A DNA stretch of 64,000 nt from JBBQZU01 sp038207425 (GCA_038207425.1 JBBQZU010000005.1:1-64000), one strand, 5' to 3'; shown: positions 28,054 through 37,084, counted from the stretch's first letter. Numbers and translations: made by a program. Notes: generated from the letters alone by a model not told the origin.

Positions 28054-29175
28054 TCAACCAAACATGTCTTTTACCTTCTGGAAAAAACTCTTTTCGTTGT
28101 GGTCAATATTGGGTTGAAAGTTGTGGCTTGTGCGAAGTGATTCCAGCAACTTGCGCTCTTCTTTTGAGAGATCTTGCGGGGTCCAAATATTGATATTTAC
28201 CAAAAGGTCACCTTTGCCATAGCTTTGGGCACTAGGCAGACCTTTGCCGCGAAGCCGCACGAGCTTTCCGCTTTGAGTACCTGGTTCTATCGGTATCATG
28301 GCTTTGCCTTCTATCAGAGGCACTTCAGCTTCTGCGCCAAGAGCAGCATCTACAAAACTCACGTAAAGGTCGTGGTGCAAATTTTGGCCGTTGCGTTTCA
28401 AAGTAGGGTGCTCCACCTCTTCAATTACCACAAGCAGATCGCCAGGTACGCCACCCATGGGTGCTGCATTGCCCTTACCGCTTATATTGAGTTGCAGTCC
28501 TTCTTCCATACCCGCGGGTATATCAATGCTGATTACTTCTTCTTTTCTCACCAGTCCGTTTTCATCTGATCCGGCAGGCCGCTTATCTACCACCTGCCCT
28601 GTGCCCTGGCATATGTGGCAGGTTGATACGGTTTGCATCTGCCCGAGAATAGTGTTGGTAACCCTGCGGAGCTGCCCGCTGCCCGCGCATGTGGGGCATC
28701 CTTTGAAGGTGGCGCCTTCGGCTGCAACAAGCTTGTTTACTTTTATTTTTTTGGTGGCACCATTCAGAATTTCATTTAGCTCAAGTTTCACCTTGATGCG
28801 AAGGTTGCTGCCTTTATAGCGCTTTCGGCCACCACCGCCAAAACTACCTCCACCAAAACCCCCTCCAAAAGCACCGCCGAATATGTCGCCGAATTGAGAG
28901 AAGATATCGTCCATGCTCATGCCCCCACCGAAGCCTCCGGCTCCTGCGCCACGCACGCCTTCATGCCCGAACCTGTCGTAACGCTGCCTTTTGTCAGCAT
29001 CACTGAGCACTTCGTAAGCTTCAGCCGCTTCTTTGAAGTTATGCTCTGCTGCATTGTCATCCGGATTTTTATCGGGATGGTACTTCAGGGCCATTTTTCG
29101 GTAGGCCTTTTTAATTTCTGCTGCATCGGCATTTCGCGATAAGCCAAGCACTTCGTAATAATCTTTCTTCGCCAT
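28054..29175 (-). CDS. dnaJ: Chaperone DnaJ with a reduced zinc-finger region
   Basis: 373 residues from ATG 29175 (MAKKDYYEVLG); an in-frame TTG four codons upstream is less likely. The J domain carries HPD at 33-35, then a Gly/Phe-rich linker (about 75-116) and two beta-sandwich client-binding domains. Only two of the usual four CxxCxGxG motifs are present: CPTCAGSG at 160-167 and CHICQGTG at 186-193. The first and fourth motifs, which together form zinc centre 1, are replaced by a Cys-free stretch. Zinc centre 2 should be intact. DnaJ stimulates DnaK ATPase; its nucleotide exchange partner grpE lies just upstream. Confidence 0.95.
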   Translation of the reverse strand: MAKKDYYEVLGLSRNADAAEIKKAYRKMALKYHPDKNPDDNAAEHNFKEAAEAYEVLSDADKRQRYDRFGHEGVRGAGAGGFGGGMSMDDIFSQFGDIFGGAFGGGFGGGSFGGGGRKRYKGSNLRIKVKLELNEILNGATKKIKVNKLVAAEGATFKGCPTCAGSGQLRRVTNTILGQMQTVSTCHICQGTGQVVDKRPAGSDENGLVRKEEVISIDIPAGMEEGLQLNISGKGNAAPMGGVPGDLLVVIEEVEHPTLKRNGQNLHHDLYVSFVDAALGAEAEVPLIEGKAMIPIEPGTQSGKLVRLRGKGLPSAQSYGKGDLLVNINIWTPQDLSKEERKLLESLRTSHNFQPNIDHNEKSFFQKVKDMFG

Positions 29176-29212
29176 TTGTGGGATCAAATATCTTTAATGC
29201 CTCTTGTCATTG

Positions 29213-29806
29213 TTATTGAGCCACGATGACTTTGGCATAACGCAATACAGCATCATGATGGAAATACCCTTTCTCAGCCACGTCAATTACCTTGCCTTTT
29301 AAGTCATTGCTTGGAGCAGGAATATTTGTAATTGCCTCATGATAAGTGCTGTCAAATGGCTTTTCCATCACATCCATTGCCTTTACGCCGTTGGTTTCAA
29401 GTATATGTTGTAGTTTATTCTGTATGAGTTTGAAGCCTTCTTTGATGCTTTCTATATCATTGTCGTTTTCGTTTGCGGTTATTGCCCTTTCAAAATCGTC
29501 GAGAACCGGAAGCAATTCTTTAAAAATCTGCGACCCGGAATGTCTCACCGTATCGAGCTTTTCTTTGGCTGTGCGCCTGCGGTAATTTTCAAAGTCAGAG
29601 TAAAGCCGCAGGTACTTGTCATTGAGCATGTCGCACTTTTCCTGCAATTCCGTCAGTGGGTCTTTGGCAGTTTCTTGCCCGGTTGTGCCTGCGGTTGATC
29701 CTAAAGCTGCATTCTCAGCGTCATTTACAGTACCATCTATTGCTTCGGAAGTATCTGTATTATTGTCATTTATACTCTGTTCTTCAGTATTCACGGTATT
29801 GTTCAT
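29213..29806 (-). CDS. grpE: Nucleotide exchange factor GrpE
   Basis: 197 residues. A long acidic, Asn/Thr/Glu-rich N-terminal tail (about 1-50) precedes the coiled-coil dimerisation helix (ELQEKCDMLNDKYLRLYSDFENYRRR region) and the C-terminal beta-domain (FDSTYHEAI, VAEKGYFHHDAVLRYAKVIV). It releases ADP from DnaK. It lies 37 bases upstream of dnaJ on the same strand, the usual heat-shock pair. I see no dnaK in the window and no obvious CIRCE element. Confidence 0.95.
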   Translation of the reverse strand: MNNTVNTEEQSINDNNTDTSEAIDGTVNDAENAALGSTAGTTGQETAKDPLTELQEKCDMLNDKYLRLYSDFENYRRRTAKEKLDTVRHSGSQIFKELLPVLDDFERAITANENDNDIESIKEGFKLIQNKLQHILETNGVKAMDVMEKPFDSTYHEAITNIPAPSNDLKGKVIDVAEKGYFHHDAVLRYAKVIVAQ

Positions 29807-29882
29807 TGAAGGTTTCTGGTCTGCCTGTTTTCAAATAGCGCGCCACAGGTTTTGAGGTGTCAAATTGGCATCGGAACTAATT

Positions 29883-30854
29883 TCATATTTCGTGCTCCTT
29901 CAATACTTTTTCAGGATCTATTTTTTCAATCGCTTTGTCTTTTGCCTGCTCAATACTGGTGTTTATTTCAAAGCCTATGAGAAGCACGATATTATTGAAG
30001 TACAACCAGAGCATCACTACGAGTATGGTACCAACGGAGCCGTAGAGCTTATTGTAATTGCCAAAATTATTAACATACCAAGCAAACAGTAAAGAAACTA
30101 CAATCAAGCCTATAGTTGCAAAGGTGGCGCCGGCGTTGAATGCCCTAAACTTGCCGGTATGCCCGGCGTTGTACAAAAGTGATATGCCAAGCTGAAAGAG
30201 AAACACCACAATAATCCATTTCGCCAATTCCAGAAGGAAGATGAATAAATCGTGCCCTATGTAATCAATTTCCCGCAGGTAACTTAACACAGGCCCGCTA
30301 AAGGTAATGAGCGCAACACCAATTATAACTATGAAGCTAAGGGTAAACATGAGCCCCACCGAAATTGCATATTGCACCAATGTGCTGTGGCGTCGTGTAG
30401 TATAGTAGCTGTGGCTGAAACCGTCGAGTATAGCTGTAACTGCATTTGAAGCGTAAAACAAAGCAAGCAGGAATGAGAGGCTAATAAGCGTTTGTTGCTT
30501 TTTATTGATTAGATCGTCAAGGGTTTGCTCAACAAGTTCAAATGCACTTGCGGGCAGAAGTCTGGCTATATTGTTAAAGAGGTTTTCCTGAAAATTCTCT
30601 ATCGGTATGAACGGAATAAGCGTAAGCAAAACGATAAGAAGGGGCGGAACTGCCAATAGAACGCTAAATGATACAGCAGAAGCTCTGGTAGTAATTCTGC
30701 CTTGCTTTATACCTGCTAAAAGAAACTTTAATACCTGATATAAGCTGAGTCCCTGAAAACCGGGAAGCACCAGTTTCTTCAGTATGAAGACGAGTTTGCG
30801 TACAAACGCCGAGTGTAAGAATCGCTGTTTTAGACGTTCAAAATAGTTTCCCAT
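29883..30854 (-). CDS. YihY/BrkB family inner-membrane protein
   Basis: 323 residues with about six membrane helices. Family segments include ITTRASAVSFSVLLAVPPLL near the start, FYASNAVTAILDGFSHSYY in the middle, and YGSVGTILVVMLWLYFNNIV near the end. The family was once called ribonuclease BN, which was a misassignment. Its members are polytopic membrane proteins of uncertain, perhaps transporter, function. It lies between grpE and the thioredoxin-like gene, all on the minus strand. Confidence 0.88.
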   Translation of the reverse strand: MGNYFERLKQRFLHSAFVRKLVFILKKLVLPGFQGLSLYQVLKFLLAGIKQGRITTRASAVSFSVLLAVPPLLIVLLTLIPFIPIENFQENLFNNIARLLPASAFELVEQTLDDLINKKQQTLISLSFLLALFYASNAVTAILDGFSHSYYTTRRHSTLVQYAISVGLMFTLSFIVIIGVALITFSGPVLSYLREIDYIGHDLFIFLLELAKWIIVVFLFQLGISLLYNAGHTGKFRAFNAGATFATIGLIVVSLLFAWYVNNFGNYNKLYGSVGTILVVMLWLYFNNIVLLIGFEINTSIEQAKDKAIEKIDPEKVLKEHEI

Positions 30855-30935
30855 GCCTTTAATGATGCAGCGCGAATATATAAAAATGGCGTGAGTAGGA
30901 TACCCGCGCCATAAGCAGTTACTTTTCGCTGATGG

Positions 30936-31511
30936 TTAGAGACTTTTTATAAGCTCGTCGAGCGCGAGGTGAAGGTTTTTTCCTCTTAAATTCTTGGCAA
31001 TGATTACTCCGTTTTGGTCTATTAATACGCTGTACGGAATGCTGCGCACTCCATATACTTCAGCAGGCTTACTGGCCCAACCTCCAAGGTCGCTTACATG
31101 ATTTTTCCAGGTAAGCTTGTCCTGCGCAATGGCTTCTACCCATTTGTCTTTACTCTTGTCAAGGCTCACGCTGTATATGTCAAAACCTTTTGCGTCTTTG
31201 AATTTGGCTTTTGAATATTTTTCATAAGCACTAACCACGTTAGGATTTTCCCTTCGGCAAGGCATACACCATGAAGCCCAGAAATCTATAAGAACAACTT
31301 TGCCTTTGAGCGCTGAGAGTTTGTAGGTTTTTCCGTCAGGCCCTTCAAAGCCCAGGTCAGGAGCGGTATCACCGATTTCCAGACCCACTTTGCCGGTTTG
31401 TTTTATATCATCGAAGTCGAAACTTTCAGTGCGGGCTGAATTTGTTGGGGGTGTGAATGATGCCATTAGCATTACTGCAAATGACGCGATGGTTACTTTG
31501 AGGATTTTCAT
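30936..31511 (-). CDS. TlpA/ResA-like thiol-disulfide oxidoreductase
   Basis: 191 residues. An N-terminal hydrophobic stretch (about 4-20) directs export. The thioredoxin-fold domain opens with GDTAPDLGFEGPDGKTY and has the active site WASWCMPCRRENP with Cys82 and Cys85, plus the cis-Pro region RSIPYSVLIDQNG. Enzymes of this type reduce periplasmic disulfides, for instance in cytochrome c maturation. Which substrate this one serves is not shown. It follows murA by 42 bases on the same strand. Confidence 0.9.
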   Translation of the reverse strand: MKILKVTIASFAVMLMASFTPPTNSARTESFDFDDIKQTGKVGLEIGDTAPDLGFEGPDGKTYKLSALKGKVVLIDFWASWCMPCRRENPNVVSAYEKYSKAKFKDAKGFDIYSVSLDKSKDKWVEAIAQDKLTWKNHVSDLGGWASKPAEVYGVRSIPYSVLIDQNGVIIAKNLRGKNLHLALDELIKSL

Positions 31512-31553
31512 GGTAATTATTTTGGTGGTTATGTTGTCAAAATCCGTTCCAAG

Positions 31554-32861
31554 TTACGAAATACGCTTGATTTCTGCACCTAGCGCCTGGAGCCGTGTGT
31601 CAATATGCTGGTAACCGCGGTCTATCTGTTCTATATTGTGGATAGTGCTTTTGCCTTCGGCGCTCAGTGCAGCTATAAGCAGAGATACTCCCGCCCTTAT
31701 GTCGGGCGAGGTCATATTGATACCTCTCAATGCCACTTGTCTGTTCAGTCCAATTACAGTTGCGCGGTGAGGGTCGCAAAGAATTATTTGTGCCCCCATA
31801 TCTATAAGTTTATCAACGAAGAAAAGCCGGCTTTCAAACATTTTCTGATGGATGAGCACGGAACCTTTGGCCTGCGTGGCCACAACGAGTACTATACTGA
31901 GCAAGTCGGGTGTAAAGCCCGGCCAGGGGTGGTCACTGATGGTCATGATTGAACCGTCAATATAGGTATCAATCTCATAGTAATCCTGAGAGGGAATATA
32001 GATATCGTCGCCTCGCCTTTCCATTTTGATACCCAATCTCGAGAAAGTCTCAGGTATAATTCCAAGCATGGGGTAATTTACATCTTTGATGGTAATCTCG
32101 CTTTGGGTCATTGCAGCAAGGCCTATAAAACTACCCACTTCAATCATATCGGGCAGTACACGGTGCTTGCAGCCTCCGAGATAGTCAACCCCTTCTATGG
32201 TAAGCATATTTGAGCCTGCACCGCTTATTTTTCCGCCCATGCGGTTTATCATACCGCAGAGTTGCTGCAGGTAAGGCTCGCAGGCAGCATTGTATATGGT
32301 GGTAGTGCCTTTTGCCATACAGGCCGCCATTACTATATTGGCTGTTCCGGTTACTGAAGGTTCATCAAGGTGCATGTATGTACCCATGAGCTTATCGGCT
32401 TCAACCCGGTAGAAACTTTCTTTGGTTTCATAGTTGAATTTGGCACCCAGCTTCTGGAAACCTATGAAGTGGGTATCAAGCCTTCGGCGACCTATTTTGT
32501 CGCCTCCGGGCTTAGGAATGTATCCTTTGCCAAAGCGCGCCAGCAGTGGTCCTACAATCATTACTGAGCCTCGAAGGCTGCCACCTTTTGTCTTGAATTG
32601 CTCACTGTGCAGGTATTCAATATCTACTTGTATGGCGGTAAATGCATAATGCTCCGGGCCAAGTTTTTCAACCTTCACACCTAGATCGCCAAGTAAATCG
32701 ATGAGTTTGTTTACATCAACTATGTCGGGTACATTCTCTATTTCAACCCTTTCAGGAGTAAGCAATACCGCACAAAGTATTTGCAGTACTTCATTCTTTG
32801 CGCCTTGGGGCACCAATTCACCCTTGAGTTTTTTACCTCCTATTATTTCAAATGATCCCAT
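31554..32861 (-). CDS. murA: UDP-N-acetylglucosamine 1-carboxyvinyltransferase with Asp in place of the catalytic Cys
   Basis: 435 residues. It transfers enolpyruvate from PEP to UDP-GlcNAc, the first committed step of peptidoglycan synthesis. The N-terminal KNEVLQILCAVLL segment corresponds to the usual KNAALPIL-type site. The catalytic loop reads PKPGGDKIGRRRLDTH, so Asp121 stands where E. coli MurA has Cys115, the residue alkylated by fosfomycin. The same Cys-to-Asp change is known in mycobacterial and chlamydial MurA and makes those enzymes fosfomycin-insensitive. It starts three bases after the DUF4290 gene, so the two are one operon. Confidence 0.95.
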   Translation of the reverse strand: MGSFEIIGGKKLKGELVPQGAKNEVLQILCAVLLTPERVEIENVPDIVDVNKLIDLLGDLGVKVEKLGPEHYAFTAIQVDIEYLHSEQFKTKGGSLRGSVMIVGPLLARFGKGYIPKPGGDKIGRRRLDTHFIGFQKLGAKFNYETKESFYRVEADKLMGTYMHLDEPSVTGTANIVMAACMAKGTTTIYNAACEPYLQQLCGMINRMGGKISGAGSNMLTIEGVDYLGGCKHRVLPDMIEVGSFIGLAAMTQSEITIKDVNYPMLGIIPETFSRLGIKMERRGDDIYIPSQDYYEIDTYIDGSIMTISDHPWPGFTPDLLSIVLVVATQAKGSVLIHQKMFESRLFFVDKLIDMGAQIILCDPHRATVIGLNRQVALRGINMTSPDIRAGVSLLIAALSAEGKSTIHNIEQIDRGYQHIDTRLQALGAEIKRIS

Positions 32862-32864
32862 GTG

Positions 32865-33509
32865 CTATTTGCGCTTTTTCTTGATCTTTTTGTTTTTCCT
32901 GTTTTTGTTTTGGATTTGCTGTTGTGCCGGGGTATTTATCGGCCCAACCGTTTGCAAAATTTGGTTGAGAGAAGTAAATTCGGACGGGTTTTCTACGATC
33001 AACCTACCTTTTGAAAGCAACTTTAAGTCGCCAGCTATCACCTCGTCGCGCACCCCGTTTGGATTCCATTGCACGTAAGTGCGTTTCATCAAATTGCCAA
33101 TGCTCAGAGCCATTTTGGCCCGCAACTCATCATTTCCTTCCAGCGAAGCATCGTTGATGATCCGCTCTATGGTCTTGCCGTAATGACCGAACTTAATTTC
33201 ACCTTGTGGGTATGGTACTTTTTTTGGTTTTTCTTCAAATGTTTCGCGTGAAGGTCTTGGGTAAGGTGAGTCAACATCAAGTTTGAAATCTGACATAATG
33301 TAGATATGATCCCAAAGTTTGTGGCGGTAATCTTCCGTATCGCGGAGCAAAGGAAAAAGATTGCCCATGGTGCTGATGATAGTGCGTACGCATCGGTTTC
33401 GCTCTTCGCGATCGGCTATTGTTGTAGCATGCTCTACCATATTGTGTATGTTCCTGCCATACTCTGGCAATGCCAGGTCAGGTCGCAAGCTGTTATAAGT
33501 TATTTTCAT
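32865..33509 (-). CDS. DUF4290 family protein
   Basis: 214 residues, soluble, with a strongly basic Lys/Asn-rich tail (about 195-214). The N-terminal YGRNIHNMVEHATTIADREERNR-type helix (key pattern E-Y-G-R-N-I, then D-R-E-x-R) and FKLDVDSPYPRP are typical of this Bacteroidota-restricted family of unknown function. It is commonly found directly upstream of murA, as here with a three-base gap, which hints at a cell-wall or division link. No catalytic residues can be assigned. Confidence 0.88.
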   Translation of the reverse strand: MKITYNSLRPDLALPEYGRNIHNMVEHATTIADREERNRCVRTIISTMGNLFPLLRDTEDYRHKLWDHIYIMSDFKLDVDSPYPRPSRETFEEKPKKVPYPQGEIKFGHYGKTIERIINDASLEGNDELRAKMALSIGNLMKRTYVQWNPNGVRDEVIAGDLKLLSKGRLIVENPSEFTSLNQILQTVGPINTPAQQQIQNKNRKNKKIKKKRK

Positions 33510-33590
33510 TTGTATGATTTAGTCTGGTTTTGGCTTTCGCCAAACGATTTTTCCATCAAAAGGGCATTTGCTCCCATTTTGATAATTGGT

Positions 33591-33620
33591 CAAAGGTAAA
33601 GATTATTCAATATGCCAAAA
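33591..33620 (-). promoter_or_regulatory. Promoter for the DUF4290-murA operon
   Basis: On the minus strand TTTTG (33620-33616) is followed after 17 bases by TACCTTTG (33598-33591), a full match to the Bacteroidota -33/-7 pattern. It lies about 80 bases before the DUF4290 start and just downstream of the helicase stop. Confidence 0.6.
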
Positions 33621-33623
33621 GGG

Positions 33624-35951
33624 TCATCGAATAAGCTTCAATTTGGCGTATTTCAGCAATAGCTGTTTCTGTCCGGTGCTGGGAAAAAATACAGTGGCCT
33701 TTTCATTCGGCGGGCTACCTTCCACATTGAGTACTTTGCCTTTGCCAAAAGTTTCATGTTCTACTTCATCGCCGGCTACTACCTGTACCTGGGTGTATTG
33801 CCCGCTACCTGATGGCGTCTCGGAGCTTACCCGCTTCATATTGGCTCGCGGTGCTGGGCCCATGGTTGGCAATTTGGTAGCGCTTTCTGCCGGCTGCGTT
33901 TTTCGGCCATAGCCGCCGCCTCCAAATCCGCGATCCCAAGAATTATTGCCAAAATCAGAATAGCGCTCTTCATAGGGCTTTTGTGTTTTTCCGGCGGGCA
34001 TATCAAGGTATTTGGCATCAACTTCTTCAATAAACCGGCTTGGCTCGCAACTGTTGAGCGTACCATATTTATACCTGCTCAGTGCATAGCTGAGGGTTAC
34101 CTGCTTCTCTGCCCTTGTCAATGCCACGTAAAATAGACGTCGCTCTTCTTCCAGTTCGCTCCTTTCACCAAGGGCCATTTGCGATGGAAACAGATTCTCT
34201 TCCATACCCACTATATATACGTATGGAAATTCGAGTCCTTTTGATGCGTGAATGGTCATAAGGTTCACTTTGTCGTCGTTCCCATCATCCTGATCCGCAT
34301 CGGTGAGCAGCGCCACATCCACGAGAAAATCAGCGAGCCCCGGCTTGCGGCCTTCCAGCTCAGGACGCTCGCTGTCGCTGAATTCCTTAATTCCATTTAA
34401 TAATTCCTGCACGTTTTCATACCGGCTCAATCCTTCAGGCGTTTTATCGGTATAAAGTTCGCGCAGCAGTCCTGTACTTTTCGCAATGTGTTCTGCCAAT
34501 GTGAAAGCATCGGTTTTGTTGAGTTCTACACCAAAACTTCTGATCATGGTGGCAAACTCTTCGAGTTTTTTCTGTGCGCCGGCATTGATTCCAAGCGTGG
34601 AGATATGTTTAGTGATAACTTCCCAAAGGCTGGTGTTCAGCGCTGCGGCCTGCACCCCCATTTTCTCAAGCGTTGTTTTGCCTATTCCTCTGGCAGGGTA
34701 GTTTATTACCCGCTTGAGGGCTTCTTCATCTTTTGGATTTGCCGTAAGGCGGTAGTATGCCAGAAGGTCTTTGATTTCTTTGCGCTGGTAAAAGGACATA
34801 CCACCGTATATTCTATATGGTATATTGTTCTTGCGCAGGGCTTCTTCCATTGCCCGGCTTTGTGAATTGGTGCGGTATAGGATGGCAAAACTTTTGTTCT
34901 TCGCCTGTTCATTGCTGCGGGTTTCGAATATATCGCCGGCCACGAATTTACCTTCGTCATTGTCGCTGAGCGACCTGCTAACCCTGATGCGGTTGCCTTC
35001 GGCATTGTCAGTCCAAACCACCTTTTTGATCTGATCTTTATTCTTTTCTATAATGCTATTGGCGGCAGCAACTATCATTTTGGTACTGCGGTAATTTTGC
35101 TCAAGCTTAAAAAGTTCAAAGTCGGGATAGTCTTTTTTGAAATTCAGAATGTTCTGGATATTGGCTCCGCGAAAACCATAGATGCTTTGCGCATCATCGC
35201 CCACTACGCAAATATTTTCATTACGCGCAGCAAGTGTTTTTACAATAAGGTATTGGCTATAGTTGGTATCCTGGTACTCATCCACCATTATATACTTAAA
35301 CTTATTCTGGTATTTGTGCAGTACATCAGGAAAATCGCGAAGCAATACATTGGTTTTGTACAGCAGGTCGTCGAAGTCCATTGCTGACGATTTAAAAAGC
35401 CTCAGATTATACTCGCGGTATATCTCAACAGTCTTTCCGCGCCCGCTTACTTCATCATCCGACATTATTTCGGGATTGGCGGCATAGGCTTTGGGTGATA
35501 TCAAACTGTTTTTTGCTGTTGAAATACGACTTTGTACAAACCCAGGTTTATACAGCTTGTCGTCAAGGCCCATTTCTTTAATAATGGTTTTGAGTAGACT
35601 TTTGCTGTCAGCGCTGTCATATATGGTAAAGTTCGAAGGGTAGTTGAGCTTTTCAGCTTCTATGCGCAGTATGCGTGCGAAGATGCTATGGAAGGTTCCC
35701 ATCCAGATATTGCGGGCTTCAGAGCCACCAATCACTTGGGCTATACGTTCCTTCATTTCTTTTGCTGCCTTATTTGTAAAGGTGAGCGAAAGTATATTGA
35801 AGGGATCAACGCCTTTATTTATAAGGTGTACTACCCGGTAGGTTAAAACACGGGTTTTACCAGAGCCGGCACCAGCTATAACCATGGACGGTCCGTCGGT
35901 ATGCTCTACTGCTGCCCTTTGAGCGGCATTGAGTGAGTTAAGGTATTGCAT
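33624..35951 (-). CDS. UvrD/PcrA/Rep-type DNA helicase
   Basis: 775 residues from ATG 35951; an in-frame GTG two codons upstream would fall inside the promoter motif. This superfamily 1A 3'-5' helicase has motif I GAGSGKT, motif II VDEYQDTN, motif III GDDAQSIYGFRG, motif IV LEQNYRST, motif V HASKGLEFPYVYIVG and motif VI FYVALTRA. The C-terminus (about 650-775) is Gly/Pro-rich and low in complexity, ending in a small PcrA/UvrD-type tail (VEHETFGKGKVLNVEG) that in relatives contacts RNA polymerase. Likely roles are nucleotide excision and mismatch repair and removal of blocked complexes. It is divergent from the ribosomal operon. Confidence 0.93.
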   Translation of the reverse strand: MQYLNSLNAAQRAAVEHTDGPSMVIAGAGSGKTRVLTYRVVHLINKGVDPFNILSLTFTNKAAKEMKERIAQVIGGSEARNIWMGTFHSIFARILRIEAEKLNYPSNFTIYDSADSKSLLKTIIKEMGLDDKLYKPGFVQSRISTAKNSLISPKAYAANPEIMSDDEVSGRGKTVEIYREYNLRLFKSSAMDFDDLLYKTNVLLRDFPDVLHKYQNKFKYIMVDEYQDTNYSQYLIVKTLAARNENICVVGDDAQSIYGFRGANIQNILNFKKDYPDFELFKLEQNYRSTKMIVAAANSIIEKNKDQIKKVVWTDNAEGNRIRVSRSLSDNDEGKFVAGDIFETRSNEQAKNKSFAILYRTNSQSRAMEEALRKNNIPYRIYGGMSFYQRKEIKDLLAYYRLTANPKDEEALKRVINYPARGIGKTTLEKMGVQAAALNTSLWEVITKHISTLGINAGAQKKLEEFATMIRSFGVELNKTDAFTLAEHIAKSTGLLRELYTDKTPEGLSRYENVQELLNGIKEFSDSERPELEGRKPGLADFLVDVALLTDADQDDGNDDKVNLMTIHASKGLEFPYVYIVGMEENLFPSQMALGERSELEEERRLFYVALTRAEKQVTLSYALSRYKYGTLNSCEPSRFIEEVDAKYLDMPAGKTQKPYEERYSDFGNNSWDRGFGGGGYGRKTQPAESATKLPTMGPAPRANMKRVSSETPSGSGQYTQVQVVAGDEVEHETFGKGKVLNVEGSPPNEKATVFFPSTGQKQLLLKYAKLKLIR

Positions 35952-35956
35952 TTGCA

Positions 35957-35964
35957 CAAAAATA
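35957..35964 (-). promoter_or_regulatory. -7 element directly before the helicase gene
   Basis: TATTTTTG on the minus strand matches TAnnTTTG and ends five bases before the ATG at 35951. Transcription would begin at or next to the start codon. No TTG lies 17-23 bases upstream of it. Confidence 0.4.
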
Positions 35965-36106
35965 CACCTTTCGGCAAATGGGTTTGTTCTTTCTCAAACT
36001 GAAATATAAACAAGGTATCAATACATTTTTACGTTCGCGATGATGGGCTTTCTGCTGCCTGTTCAATATTTCACTAAAAATCAATGAAAATTCTTGATTT
36101 TCAATG

Positions 36107-36136
36107 TTGGATTATTCATTAATTCTTGTACATTTG
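36107..36136 (+). promoter_or_regulatory. Promoter of the ribosomal-protein superoperon
   Basis: TTG at 36107-36109, 19 bases, then TACATTTG at 36129-36136: a textbook Bacteroidota housekeeping promoter. The expected start of transcription, near 36140, leaves a leader of about 65 bases before rpsL. No other promoter of this quality is visible up to the terminator at 53334. Confidence 0.8.
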
Positions 36137-36204
36137 CACCCCCAATTTAAAGATTCGGGACCGTTTTAACGCGCGAATAAACTGATAAAGAGCAATATTG
36201 TATT

Positions 36205-36606
36205 ATGCCAACCATCCAGCAACTTGTACGCAAGGGTAGGGTTACCAAAGAGAAGCCAAGCAAATCTGCCGCCCTCGCCTCTTGTCCACAACGCCGCGGC
36301 GTATGTGTACGTGTGTACACCACTACACCCAAGAAGCCAAACTCAGCCATGAGAAAGGTAGCCCGTGTGCGCCTTACCAATGGCAAAGAAGTAAACGCCT
36401 ACATTGGCGGTGAAGGCCACAACCTTCAGGAGCACAGTATAGTGCTTGTACGTGGCGGAAGGGTGAAAGACTTGCCGGGTGTGCGCTACCATATAGTACG
36501 CGGCGCTCTTGACACAGCCGGTGTCAATGGTCGTACCCAACGCCGATCTAAATACGGCACCAAACGGCCTAAACCAGGTGCACCAGCTCCAGCCAAGAAG
36601 AAATAA
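36205..36606 (+). CDS. rpsL: 30S ribosomal protein S12
   Basis: 133 residues. S12 lies at the decoding centre. The conserved TTTPKKPNSA and KDLPGVRYH loops are intact, with Lys43/Lys44 and Lys88 (counting Met) unchanged. These are the positions whose substitution gives streptomycin resistance elsewhere, so no rpsL-type resistance is indicated. The tail is basic and Pro/Ala-rich. It is the first gene of the str segment, 10 bases before rpsG. Confidence 0.97.
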   Translation: MPTIQQLVRKGRVTKEKPSKSAALASCPQRRGVCVRVYTTTPKKPNSAMRKVARVRLTNGKEVNAYIGGEGHNLQEHSIVLVRGGRVKDLPGVRYHIVRGALDTAGVNGRTQRRSKYGTKRPKPGAPAPAKKK

Positions 36607-36616
36607 AGAATAAGTC

Positions 36617-37084
36617 ATGAGAAGGAAGACCGCGAAAAAACGCATCATACTGCCAGACCCAAAGTTTAACGATGTACTCGTTACAAAGTTTGTGAACACC
36701 ATGATGCTTCAGGGTAAGAAGAACCTCGCATACAATATTTTCTACGGTGCAATTGACATTGTAGACGGTAAAGGTGAAGAGGCGGGCCTGGAAGTTTGGA
36801 AAAAAGCCCTGAACAATGTTACCCCTTCTGTAGAAGTAAGAAGCCGCCGTGTAGGTGGTGCCACATTTCAGATTCCACAACCCGTGCGCGACAACAGGAA
36901 GGCAGCAATGGCCATGCAGTGGCTTATAGGCTATGCCCGCAAGCGCAACGAAAAAACAATGAGTCAGCGATTGGCTGCTGAGATTCTCGCCGCCGCCCGT
37001 GAAGAAGGTGCAGCATTCAAAAAGAAGGAAGATACCCACAGAATGGCAGAAGCTAACAGAGCTTTCTCTCATTTCAGGTTCTAA
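36617..37084 (+). CDS. rpsG: 30S ribosomal protein S7
   Basis: 155 residues, full length. S7 starts assembly of the 30S head by binding the 3' major domain of 16S rRNA. Recognisable segments are MRRKTAKKRIILPDP at the N-terminus, RSRRVGGATFQIP, and the C-terminal EANRAFSHFRF. It lies between rpsL and fusA, as in the canonical str operon. Confidence 0.97.
   Translation: MRRKTAKKRIILPDPKFNDVLVTKFVNTMMLQGKKNLAYNIFYGAIDIVDGKGEEAGLEVWKKALNNVTPSVEVRSRRVGGATFQIPQPVRDNRKAAMAMQWLIGYARKRNEKTMSQRLAAEILAAAREEGAAFKKKEDTHRMAEANRAFSHFRF

Noticed and set aside
30936..31511. Assignment as peroxiredoxin or cytochrome c biogenesis gene ccmG
   Set aside because: The CMPC site fits TlpA/ResA-type reductases in general, and no cytochrome maturation genes are nearby, so a narrower name is not justified.
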